64,000 nucleotides of DNA, from contig NC_088910.1 in assembly GCF_963576675.1 (NCBI RefSeq), positions 24,678,531 to 24,742,530 on the forward strand, in the 5' to 3' direction. The stretch is from Euphorbia lathyris. Taxonomy: Eukaryota; Streptophyta; Magnoliopsida; Malpighiales; Euphorbiaceae. Below, piece after piece: positions 54,674-64,000 of this stretch. The translations under genes and the position numbers were made by a program. The notes under the pieces were generated by a model that searched no databases, was not told the DNA's origin, and saw only the letters and a program-made list of their open reading frames with translations. The first letter of the stretch is position 1. Every line of letters starts with the position of its first letter.

Positions 54674-55621
54674 ATGACTACTAAACACAAATCCCCTAAG
54701 AAAATTGTTGCTTCAAGCAATAAACGTCCCGACTTATCCAAACGATATGGTGCACCATTTCCTATCTTCAATCATGATGAAGGCAGGCGCTACTGGAGGC
54801 TTCGTTACAAGTTCTTCGTTGGAATGTTATAAATGGACGAGTTTTTGAATAAACAACTCGGCATAAGCGATGACATGAGTTGCTATTTGGAACGATTGGG
54901 ATGGACAAAATTCGCCAACATGCGATTTCCTATAATTGGCGATTGGATTCTCGAATTTTTCTGTACCGTTCGTTTTGTTAACAAACGACGAGTGCGTCTT
55001 AGTTTTCGTCGAGATGGCGAACTATTTACTTTCGGATACCCCGAGTTGCATACCTGGTTTGGTTTTCCCCCGAGGGATACAATCAAACGTCATCCTGGCA
55101 AAGATATGACATCCACAGACATATGGAGAATGCTCACTGGATTCTGGCGTTTCAATCCTCGACTCGCCTACAATTAATCCTTTCATTCCAATTCAATGTT
55201 GTATCTACACAAGTTTCTGTGTCACAGTCTGTTCGGTCGCACATTTAGCAGTGTGGTCCGCGACACCGACTTATATGTCCTTGGAGATATATTCCAAGGG
55301 AATACAGTTGATTCTTCAAAAATTCTGATAGAGGGTCTTGTTGCCGCTTCTCGATCCAAGGATAAGAAGATTGGATTCGGGAATATAATTTGCGGAATAA
55401 TTCTCGGTACCAAGGGTACTATTGCTGTTCCTTTGAGTGAGGATGAATCTTTTCCGACACTAGACTATGAGTTTTTGGAATATGAAGGTCTAGTGAAACG
55501 TGTTTTTCGAGCAGGCCCGCATTTTCTATCTGCACCAGAACGTCAAGCTTTCGTACAATTGAAAATTGAACGCTATAGGGCTAGAGAAATTCCGATTGAT
55601 AGGGATGAGTATATAGAATAG
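54674..55621 (+). pseudogene. First ATHILA-type ORF (envelope-position protein), two stops
   Basis: A single frame of 316 codons from ATG 54674 is broken by TAA at 54830-54832 and TAA at 55175-55177. It shows the blocks LERLGWTKFA, FRRDGELFTF, FGFPPRD, HKFLCHSLFGR and VRDTDLYVLGD, shared with the second ORF downstream. I place it in the ATHILA ORF1 family (PF03078-like), found after pol in Athila elements. No clear signal peptide or membrane helix is seen, so a true envelope role is not supported. Function unknown. Confidence 0.8.
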
Positions 55622-56214
55622 TTCAAGTTTATAAGTTTTTCTTTTAATATTTTGTAAATATTTATGTATTTTGTGTTATTTCATTTCATTCTTTGTTTTT
55701 ATGTTTTGTTTCAATTTTTGTACATATATGTTGATTAAATAAAAATTTCTACTAATTTTCGTTCATTTCTTGATTTGACTATAGTTAATATATACTAAAT
55801 CACTTCAAGTTGACAAATTCTAATCATTCTTGCTCAAATTGAGATAAAAATGGTTATAATGCACTAATATGGCTTTTATTAATTAACAAATATGTTCATA
55901 CTTTTCTCACATTATAAATTTAATCCATTTTCATTACACCTTAGGGTTTAACTTAATTAATTAATACATGAACTTGTTTTTATTTCACTTAACATGATTC
56001 ATTTAACTTATATGCATAAATGTCCATTAATGTTTCATTAAATCTTAATGTGACATTTATTTCTCTTTATTTTTACAATTAATAAGGATAAACCTTTGGT
56101 TTTCCTTGTATTTAATGTTTTTCATTTAAGTTTTTAAGTGCAGGTACAGTTTTAATTCAATTCTGGACACAATTAATCAAAGAAATTGCACAAACCAAGT
56201 CAAAATACACTTAT
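55622..56214. other. AT-rich spacer between the two ATHILA-type ORFs
   Basis: No ORF or repeat is recognised in about 590 bp. Confidence 0.6.
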
Positions 56215-56238
56215 ATAAGCTAAATGGACCGATTCTCG

Positions 56239-56346
56239 ACCGAGAATTAATTATTCTCGGTAAGTCCAGCAAACACAGGCCGATTTCAGAGCAAAATGTT
56301 CTCTGAAATTCGCGTGCCGCGACCGCGAATCGGCATTCTCGGTCGC
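56239..56346. repeat. Cluster of hairpins upstream of second ATHILA-type ORF
   Basis: ACCGAGAAT/ATTCTCGGT at 56239-56261, TTTCAGAG/CTCTGAAA at 56284-56308, and GCGACCGCGAAT/ATTCTCGGTCGC at 56319-56346 (one mismatch). The same three kinds of hairpin occur in the same order before the first ORF. Confidence 0.9.
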
Positions 56347-56441
56347 GACACACGACCTGTAGGCCGAATTAATCCGGATTTTGGCACTATTTTTGAGCCT
56401 ATTCCTCTTCCTACTCTACCTATACATCTCCCTATTTCACC

Positions 56442-56450
56442 CTATATAAA
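56442..56450 (+). promoter_or_regulatory. Putative TATA box of second ATHILA-type ORF
   Basis: CTATATAAA, about 95 bp after the last hairpin and 226 bp before the ATG at 56676. A CT-rich leader with a TCT repeat (about 56636-56652) follows. Confidence 0.6.
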
Positions 56451-58462
56451 CATACTCCTTACACAAACCTCACATCACCTCACCTTTTACCCAATCCCGT
56501 ACTCTAAACTCTTCCCCATACATTACTTTTACTCTTCCCAATTTATTCATTACCCTTTCTAATCACTTATCAATTCAATTCCACATTCCAACCCCCACCT
56601 CATCTTCAACCTTTGATTTTCTCTCTTTTCATCTCTTCTTCTTCTTCTTCTTTGCAAACCTTAAACACCATTAACATGCCTAGAACCAAGCGTGTTGGTC
56701 ACAAGCCCCAAGTTACGGAAGCTAATCGCCTTCGTATACGTTGCGGAGCCTATTTTGACATTGAAACAGAGGAGGAAGCCGCTCGATTCATTCACTTTTC
56801 CAATTCCAAGAGGGAGTTTGTGGATATGCACTTCCTTGACTTTGATTCGGTAAGAGCATTAAATTTCTCTACTCGAATTGATGCTTCCATTGAAACTTTG
56901 GGTTGGCAAGCTTTTGTTTCTATACATTTTCCCCGTATTACGGAATATGTGGTAGAATTTTTGGTCACTTTGACCATGAATAAGAAGAAGACATCAATCT
57001 CCTTTAGAAATAATGGTGTGACCTATACCATTGATTATGAGGCTATGGGGAATATGTTTGGTTTCCCTACTAATGATTTCTATGACAAGCCTAAGGATTT
57101 TGATAACGACTCTATTTGGCAAACTCTTTCGGATCAAGAATATTTTAACTCCAAAAATACCTCAAGCAAGTTGATTAAGGACAATTGTGTGTTCTTCTTT
57201 CATAAATTTCTGAGTTTTTCATTATTTGGTCGTGTTGAGAGCTCCAAACTTCAAGTTCGGGATTTGTTCGTTTTGGATTGTTTGTTTAAGGGTTTGAGGG
57301 TTGATAGCATCAGTATGCTATTTGACAATTTATTTCGTGCTTCGAGGGGTCATACCATTCAAGTCCCTCTCGATAATTTTATCACTGCAATTGTTTTGGG
57401 GGCACGGGGTGAATTAGCCGATTATGACATGTCCACCTACCATGGCTATTGATGCGTAAAGTCTAGGTGTAGAGCTTTTCTACGACAAAATGTATATTAC
57501 GATGAATGTGCTATGACTATGGATGTGATCTTTATAAATGCTCTATCTTTACTAGACGCTACGACTACTTAGGGGCAAGTGTACCCCGTCGTATCAAGTA
57601 ATAATCCGGTTAAGACCGGGTATCGAATCCACGGGATTTATAGTTACAAGTATTAGACGACTCGGTTTCGTATGTTATTTAAGCGGTAATTACTTTGGGT
57701 TAAGTAAGACACAACTACACACTATTCCTCACTATTGGCGACACAGATTTATGTAGCTAAAACTCTATGAAGTGAGATGAGTATGATAAGTTATAACCAT
57801 GATAAATAATGACTCTAAATGTATACGGATAATAGTTTACTCTTGCAAAGACGACCAAGTGTAGTAGAACCGACCCGTGAAGCACTTAGACTACGTGATT
57901 CCTAGTCAAGGCGTGTCTAACGCGGGGGAATTAGAAACTAGGGCCCGTAAGTTCCGTGGCTTGTCAATTCCTACGGTTTTCGGTTTGTCACTTTCGGTAA
58001 GGCAACACCTATATAACTCCCTAAAGATAGCCCGAATGGCGGCGGTAATCATGTTCTCCTGCACAATAATCAATTATCAATATCAAAACAAGCAATAAAC
58101 ATTAACACATAAAGGGAAATAGAGATTATAAATCATAAATTATAAATATGGAAAGTGATTAGATGAAATACAACCAAGCCTAGTACATAGGAAGAGTACA
58201 AGCTAATTAGCAAGTAAAAAGGGAGAATCCGCCCTTGGAACTAGCTAACCGGACTCAAAGCCGTCTCCTAGGTCGTGGAGGTGGAACTCTCGAGCTTGGT
58301 GACGAATGGTGGAACGGAGCGTCAATGGAACGCCGGAACAACGAACAAGCTCTCGAGGGGGAGAGTTTAACTTACAAAATTTGAATCTAAATTACAAGGA
58401 AAGAAAAGAGTATAGTGTAGCTCTCTAGTATGTAATTGGTGTCAAATGAAGTTCAAGAGCTT

Positions 58463-58473
58463 CTTATTTATAG
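58463..58473 (-). promoter_or_regulatory. TATA box of non-autonomous element, left LTR
   Basis: CTATAAATAAG on the minus strand; the other LTR has it at 62762-62772. The TACGCCCCGCGTA array lies directly upstream. Confidence 0.65.
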
Positions 58474-58549
58474 ACATCAAGCAAGGGCAAGTTTGTAATT
58501 TCACAAAGCACAAGTATGGAGCAACATTATTTGGTGCAGAAATCCCATG

Positions 58550-58900
58550 ATACGCCCCGCGTAAATTGGTATACGCCCTGCGTAAGTGCCCATTCCGTCA
58601 GAAATCTCCTGCATGTGGACCAATTCTATGTCTAATTGTCTCAAATACGCCCTGTGTAGCTGAAGTACGCCCCGCATAAATGAGTCTCTGATCTTTTTAC
58701 GTTGAAGAACTACCATTTATGCCCCGCGTAAATGGTGATACGCCCCGCGTATGGAGAGTTGACTCCGGGAGACAATGCAGTCTGACTTTCAGGATTAGGC
58801 CAATCATTTCCGACATGTGTCATACGCCCCGCGTAAGGTGTCATACGCCCCGCGTAAATGACGATATGCCCCGCGTAAATAATGATACGCCCCGCGTATT
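58550..58900. repeat. Array of TACGCCCCGCGTA motifs, left LTR
   Basis: About ten copies of an inverted repeat TACGC-CCC-GCGTA at irregular spacing. Four are altered at CpG sites relative to the right LTR. Confidence 0.9.
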
Positions 58901-60593
58901 TGAGTAGATTTTCACTCCTTCCTCGTACCTGAAATACAAATCTTGAGAGCCGAGTTAGCTTGACGTTTTATTTTCTAAAATTAATCAAAAATAAGGAAAA
59001 TTAACCGAAAGTAAGGAATTTATTTTTATTTTGTTATTTTATTAAAACACTCTATTTTTGTAATTAAACTTATTTATTTCTTCTAAAATTAAACCGTAAA
59101 TCACGCTAAAAGATAGGGACGAAACGCCCCTATCAAACCTCCTCGGACTTTAAAGTTTTACTTGTCCTCAAGTAAAAGAAATCGAAAGACAAGGGATTGA
59201 GATAATTGAGAAACAAACCGAAGGTTGGTTTTACCAAGTGCGTGATTTCAAAGTTACGGTTTTATGCAAAGGTTTCGGTAAGTACCTACGCAAGCGATTG
59301 AGTACAAAAACTTATTTGAGACCTCTATGATTAAGTTTAATAGGCGATATTAACGGGAGCCGATCATTTTTTTTTTGAGAACTCGGTAGTACCTCACCAA
59401 GGAATTTCACTCTTACGCTCAATTTTTGGTGGGTCGGTGTTTTCGCACTCTTCCTTGCACTTACTCGAGATCATGTTGAATTTGCATTTTCATCCGGGTT
59501 TTTCCTCCTAAAATATGGTTAGGCAACATTAAAAATGAACCCGGAGGGGGGTTGTAATGTGGGTGGCTTCTTTAGTGGTTAGTTTAAAGAAACTCGAGTT
59601 CAAAAATACCGTTTTGTGATTGCACCGTGTTTTTGTTTTGGCCTTAGCGAATTTTACAAAATATACTTCAAAATTGCTCGGGTGGAGCTTGAGAATGCCT
59701 TTTCTCATTTATTGTATCCTTTGTTTCGATAGAGGCACAAAAATGACTTTTGAAAGCTTATAGTGCTCAATTGTTAAGGTCGTGGCTTACTTTGGGTAAT
59801 TCGGGTGCAAATTGATTTTTTCGGTATTTGGACAAGAGGAAAAAGGGTTAAATGTTATAAGGGTGTTAGCAAAGAAGTTGGTTAATAAGCTCGAAGGGGT
59901 TTCCTAGTGGTAAATGAAAACGACAAAAATAAATTAAGAAAAATTAGCCTAAGTGGGTTCAGTTTATCATCTATTGCCTTTTTACCAAAAATAAGTGTAC
60001 TTAACCCGATATTAGATACAAATTCTATGAGTCGAGTAAAGTCAAAGCATTCGAAAAGTTGTGAAAGAAAATAGAGTTCTCGTACGAACTCTTTTAGGCT
60101 CAAAATTGCCTCACAAAAAAATTCGGGTTTTAAAATGTGTACTTTCAAGTTCTCGTCAAATTCTCAACTATCCGGTTTTTATTGCTTTTTTTTTTAAGTT
60201 CATTATGGAGATAACATTTGGGTTAAGACTCAATGCCTTAGTTTAGTACTAACCTAAGCTTTGCACAAATTCCCTAATTTCAAAACCAAGACTAAAATTC
60301 CTTAATTAGATCATCCCCTTGTGTCGACGTCTTTTATTTTTAACGACAAATAACGGAACTTTAATTAATTTTCGAGGGAGGTGTAGCGTGTCGGAAGAAT
60401 TTCAAGAGTTAATAAATTTGTTTAATTATTTGATTTTTATTTTTGTTTTTGTTAGTGCAAACCAAACTAAAAGTGCGGGGTTGCACGTCCCTCCGCGTTA
60501 TTAAAATGACGCCTATTCCAAGGGCGTCGCAAAAAGAAAACAAAACAAAAACAAAAATAAAGAATGAGCTGAAAAAGGGACCCTTAAGGTCAG

Positions 60594-60852
60594 ATCCTAC
60601 GCGAGGTGTATCCCTAGGGGCGCCCCGCGTAGAAGAGGCTTTTTAAGTGCACCGGGGCCAGAGACTCAGATACGCGGGGCGCACGTAGAGGGACGCCCCG
60701 CGTGTTCCGAGCTCTGAGCCATCTTATTATGGAAAAGGTGGAGTACGCGAGGCGTAACAGGGATACGCCCCGCGTGAATGTTATTAACTCACGCAAAAAC
60801 AGAAATAACAAGCACAGTGCGCGGGGTGTATAGGTGTGTACGCCCCACGTGG
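60594..60852. repeat. Internal cluster of TACGCCCCGCGTA-like motifs
   Basis: About eight variants, in both orientations (for example GCGCCCCGCGTAG, TACGCGGGGCGCA, TACGCGAGGCGTA, TACGCCCCACGTG). Confidence 0.8.
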
Positions 60853-61183
60853 TTTATTCTCCTTTGGATAAAGTGGGATTTTTTTTATTATTATTTAAAA
60901 GAAATGACATAAGTCGGTAGGAAAACAAAATGCGGAAAATAAAAGCTGGGAAAGAAAACTCCCTTATTCGAGCTTGGGTTGCCTCCCAAGAAGCGCTACG
61001 TTATAGTCGGTGAGCTCGACTTAGCATTTCCTCCTAGGTGTATGCTTCCATTCGCGTTAGAAATGCAAATTCTTGAATAAACAATCCGTACCTACAAAAC
61101 GGATTGTTAGCTTCAAAGAAATTTAACAAAAACCAAAAATTATATTTACAGAAATTATTGAAGAGTTTAGTTTGCTCCCTTTT

Positions 61184-61576
61184 TTACTCCTTTGGTAGTT
61201 CAAAAAGAGTGAAATATTCTGAGGTAGAAGGAACCTCAAACTCTTCTAGCTTTGGATTTATTTCCATGGGCCCGCACACAACCGGCTTATCGATTAGGAT
61301 TTCCGGCTCCTCGCAGTTGAGACATCCTACATGACTTGGGGACTCCTCTTGAGAGGGCTCAATTAACTGGACCCCTACAACTTGACCACCCGGATTGGCG
61401 TCTCGAATTGATTCGTCCGCGGTTGAATCAATACGAGATGTCAATCTAGTGATTTGATTTCCCAAATCCCTGCAATATGCCTCATTGTTAGATAATCTTA
61501 CTTGAATATCTTTAAGGATAGAGATTACCACATCAAATTGCGAGGGAGATTGTTGGTGCGAACATTCGTCATCCAT
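61184..61576 (-). CDS. Short ORF of non-autonomous element, unknown
   Basis: 130 codons from an ATG, about 150 bp after the primer site in element orientation, where gag would start. It is acidic, with a helical N-terminal part (DVVISILKDIQVRLSNNEAY) and a CLNCEEPE pair of cysteines. No known domain is recognised. It could be a gag remnant or a small element-specific protein; it may also be chance. Confidence 0.4.
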   Translation of the reverse strand: MDDECSHQQSPSQFDVVISILKDIQVRLSNNEAYCRDLGNQITRLTSRIDSTADESIRDANPGGQVVGVQLIEPSQEESPSHVGCLNCEEPEILIDKPVVCGPMEINPKLEEFEVPSTSEYFTLFELPKE

Positions 61577-61724
61577 GAGATCGTCCCACAGATGACAACT
61601 ATGATACCATGGAGAAGATTATTAGTATGAAACAAAATAAATTATTCACAAAAAGAAAGTAATATGTACAAATGCTTAGACTAACAATAAAACGCTTTTG
61701 TCTAATATTTCAAGAAATTATAAA

Positions 61725-61742
61725 TCCCCGGCAACGGCGCCA
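61725..61742 (-). other. Primer binding site of non-autonomous element, tRNA-Asp
   Basis: TGGCGCCGTTGCCGGGGA on the minus strand, the same 18 bases as the Athila primer site at 48513. Confidence 0.93.
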
Positions 61743-61748
61743 AAAACT

Positions 61749-63506
61749 TGATGCGTAAAGTCTAGGTGTAGAGCTTTTCTACGACAAAATGTATATTACG
61801 ATGAATGTGCTATGACTATGGATGTGATCTTTATAAATGCTCTATCTTTACTAGACGCTACGACTACTTAGGGGCAAGTGTACCCCGTCGTATCAAGTAA
61901 TAATCCGGTTAAGACCGGGTATCGAATCCACGGGATTTATAGTTACAAGTATTAGACGACTCGGTTTCGTATGTTATTTAAGCGGTAATTACTTTGGGTT
62001 AAGTAAGACACAACTACACACTATTCCTCACTATTGGCGACACAGATTTATGTAGCTAAAACTCTATGAAGTGAGATGAGTATGATAAGTTATAACCATG
62101 ATAAATAATGACTCTAAATGTATACGGATAATAGTTTACTCTTGCAAAGATGACCAAGTGTAGTAGAACCGACCCGTGAAGCACTTAGACTACGTGATTC
62201 CTAGTCAATGCGTGTCTAACGCGGGGGAATTAGAAACTAGGGCCCGTAAGTTCCGTGGCTTGTCAATTCCTACGGTTTCCGGTTTGTCACTTCCGGTAAG
62301 GCAACACCTATATAACTCCCTAAAGATAGCCCGAATGGCGGCGGTAATCGTGTTCTCCTACACAATAATCAATTATCAATATCAAAACAAGCAATAAACA
62401 TTAACACATAAAGGGAAATAGAGATTATAAATCATAAATTATAAATATGGAAAGTGATTAGATGAAATACAACCAAGCCTAGTACATAGGAAGAGTACAA
62501 GCTAATTAGCAAGTAAAAAGGGAGAATCCGCCCTTGGAACTAGCTAACCGGACTCAAAGCCGTCTCCTAGGTCGTGGAGGTGGAACTCTCGAGCTTGGTG
62601 ACGAATGGTGGAACGGAGCGTCAATGGAACGCCGGAACAACGAACAAGCTCTCGAGGGGGAGAGTTTAACTTACAAAATTTGAATCTAAATTACAAGGAA
62701 AGAAAAGAGTATAGTGTAGCTCTCTAGTATGTAATTGGTGTCAAATGAAGTTCAAGAGCTTCTTATTTATAGACATCAAGCAAGGGCAAGTTTGTAATTT
62801 TACAAAGCACAAGTATGGAGCAACATTATTTGGTGCAGAAATCCCATGATACGCCCCGCGTAAATTGGTATACGCCCTGCGTAAGTGCCCATTCCGTCAG
62901 AAATCTCCTGCATGTGGACCAATTCTATGTCTAATTGTCTCAAATACGCCCTGCGTAGCTGAAGTACGCCCCGCGTAAATGAGTCTCTGATCTTTTTACG
63001 TTGAAGAACTACCATTTACGCCCCGCGTAAATGGTGATACGCCCCGCGTATGGAGAGTTGACTCCGGGAGACAATGCAGTCTGACTTTCAGGATTAGGCC
63101 AATCATTTCCGACATGTGTCATACGCCCCGCGTAAGGTGTCATACGCCCCGCGTATGCTGAGTCATTTCCACATGGTGCCTGTGGATAAGGCAATTATTT
63201 CTGACACCATGTTTTACGCCCCGCGTAAATGACGATACGCCCCGCGTAAATAATGATACGCCCCGCGTATTTGAGTAGATTTTCACTCCTTCCTCGTACC
63301 TGAAATACAAATCTTGAGAGCCGAGTTAGCTTGACGTTTTATTTTCTAAAATTAATAAAAAATAATGAAAATTAACCGAAAGTAAGGAATTTATTTTTAT
63401 TTTGTTATTTTATTAAAACACTCTATTTTTGTAATTAAACTTATTTATTTCTTCTAAAATTAAACCGTAAATCACGCTAAAATATAGGGACGAAACGCCC
63501 CTATCA
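61749..63506 (-). repeat. 5' LTR of non-autonomous element
   Basis: 1758 bp. It carries about eleven TACGCCCCGCGTA motifs at 62849-63271 and a 72-bp stretch (from about 63154) absent from the left LTR. Confidence 0.93.
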
Positions 63507-63859
63507 GCTATGTTCCGATTTTGGATATTTCGGCGCTTGAGCGGGCTCACTTATTGCTTACTTCAGTTCCTCCCGTTTTTATTTCATATGCTTCCCGTAT
63601 TGCCCATCTTCGTGGCACTATGGGTGGAGGAGCTTCAAGTTCCCAATTTGTAGGTACCGACGAAGGAGGCGCGGCGGAGGAGGAGGAAGATATACCGCAA
63701 GCACAACCACAACCTCAAGCACCTCAAGAAGATGATCCGGTGGATTTAAGGCGGATTTTGGACCAAATCAATTCCAATAATCGCCAAATGAATTTAAGAA
63801 TTGATGATTTGGTGGAAAATAATATGGTGATGAATGACAACCTCAATACCTTGAGGTGA

Positions 63860-64000
63860 AAGCACAAGTCAACACGGCATCGGATGCTTTCATTCTTCCG
63901 TCGCCGCAATGTGGAAACTTCACCAACCCCTCCGGATTCCCTGCATAATGCTTAGGTTTTATCTTTTCTTTTCATCTTATTATGTTGTTTTTCAATTTCA
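63860..64000 (+). other. Athila 3' region, continues past window
   Basis: Follows the second ATHILA-type ORF; no LTR start is seen before the window ends. Confidence 0.6.

Larger units (their letters stand above)
57450..59135 (-). repeat. 3' LTR of non-autonomous element
   Basis: 1686 bp, TGATAGGGGCG to CTTTACGCATCA on the minus strand. It is 72 bp shorter than its partner because of a deletion within the TACGCCCCGCGTA motif region. Confidence 0.93.
59136..61748 (-). other. Internal region of non-autonomous element
   Basis: No pol domain is found in any frame. Near the 5' side, 61576-61184 is a 130-codon ORF. A second cluster of the GC motif, in both orientations, lies at 60590-60860. GAGGAGGTT just before the 3' LTR (59136-59144, minus strand) is a plausible purine tract. 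The rest is AT-rich and unrecognised. Confidence 0.7.
57450..63506 (-). mobile_element. Non-autonomous LTR retrotransposon (LARD-like), 6057 bp
   Basis: The LTRs are 57450-59135 and 61749-63506, with the target duplication GCTAT at 57445-57449 and 63507-63511. The primer site lies beside the right LTR on the minus strand, so the right LTR is 5'. The 2.6-kb internal region has no protease, RT or integrase. It must depend on proteins of another element, plausibly an Athila relative since both use tRNA-Asp. Confidence 0.92.
56676..63859 (+). pseudogene. Second ATHILA-type ORF, split by an LTR element
   Basis: The 5' part is 56676-57449 (258 codons, MPRTKRVGHKPQ...). The 3' part is 63512-63859, in the same frame once the 6-kb insertion and one GCTAT copy are left out, for about 373 residues in all. 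Blocks LGWQAFVSIHFP, SFRNNGVTYT, FGFPTND, HKFLSFSLFGR and VRDLFVLD align with the first ORF. The 3' part has a Gly/Ser region, an acidic stretch, a Gln/Pro run and a heptad-like end (IDDLVENNMVMNDNL), possibly a coiled coil. No stop or shift occurs outside the insertion, so it was open when hit. As it stands, translation would end at the TGA that begins the inserted LTR. Confidence 0.82.
47023..64000 (+). mobile_element. Ty3/gypsy Athila element, 3' end beyond window
   Basis: The order is 5' LTR, tRNA-Asp primer site, gag, protease, RT-RNase H, integrase, then two ATHILA-type ORFs. The primer site and the extra ORFs identify Athila. A second copy of the LTR (start TGTTAAGCCC) is not found in the window, so the element continues past 64000. 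CTAGT (47018-47022) is the predicted target duplication. Pol is heavily mutated. Confidence 0.9.

Noticed and set aside
56613..56675. Start of second ATHILA-type ORF at 56613
   Set aside because: The frame is open there, but the Ser/Phe-rich run is encoded by CT-rich leader. ATG 56676 fits a conventional start better.
58719..63194. Repeat-containing ORFs with PRV/YAGR repeats
   Set aside because: They are translations of the TACGCCCCGCGTA motif in the LTRs, not conserved in frame between the motifs.

Overview
This window is nuclear DNA of a flowering plant, most likely a eudicot; the species cannot be determined from the sequence. The evidence is spliceosomal introns, an AT-rich background, plant-specific retrotransposon lineages (Tat, Athila, copia), an Au-type SINE, and one ordinary plant gene for a heavy-metal-associated isoprenylated protein (HIPP). 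Everything else I recognise is transposable-element sequence, much of it nested.

Layout. 136-5159: a complete young Ty1/copia element with near-identical LTRs, a 5-bp target duplication, a tRNA-Met primer site and open gag and pol. 5160-9020: AT-rich intergenic DNA holding a small foldback element and a SINE. 9211-10794: the HIPP gene in three exons, the only conventional host gene seen. 11191-36250: a Mutator-like foldback element (about 955 bp when intact) split by a very large Ty3/gypsy Tat-lineage element on the minus strand (12078-36177, target duplication GGTGC). The Tat element has LTRs of about 3 kb, a polyprotein with four Gag-like modules, two RNase H domains and an integrase. In its 3' region, on the opposite strand, lies a seven-exon plant mobile domain (PMD) gene with its own TATA box. 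The Tat 5' (right-hand) LTR lost about 1.8 kb, which was replaced by a near-identical copy of about 5.9 kb from the opposite end of the locus. 36472-37105: a hAT-type MITE. 37782-42781: a terminal-inverted-repeat element holding a decayed L1-type LINE. 43031-47022: the 3' LTR and broken envelope-like region of a SIRE/Maximus-like copia element on the minus strand. 47023 to beyond the window end: an Athila element with a decayed gag-pol followed by two related ATHILA-type ORFs in tandem. The second of these is split by a 6.06-kb non-autonomous LTR element (57450-63506, target duplication GCTAT).

Pattern worth following. GC-rich short inverted repeats lie just upstream of TATA boxes in three unrelated retroelements here. 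In the Athila element the same hairpin family (core ACCGAGAAT...ATTCTCGGT) occurs in the LTR and before each of the two extra ORFs, each time followed by a TATA box. This suggests that the extra ORFs have their own promoters built like the LTR promoter. In the Tat element the TTGGGCGNNCGCCCAA array lies upstream of the LTR TATA box, and its copy number differs between LTR copies. In the 6-kb element the TACGCCCCGCGTA array lies upstream of the LTR TATA box.

Limits. All calls come from reading the sequence, the six-frame translations and manual repeat comparison. No database search, structural prediction or expression data was available. Exon boundaries are read from GT/AG sites and reading phase only.
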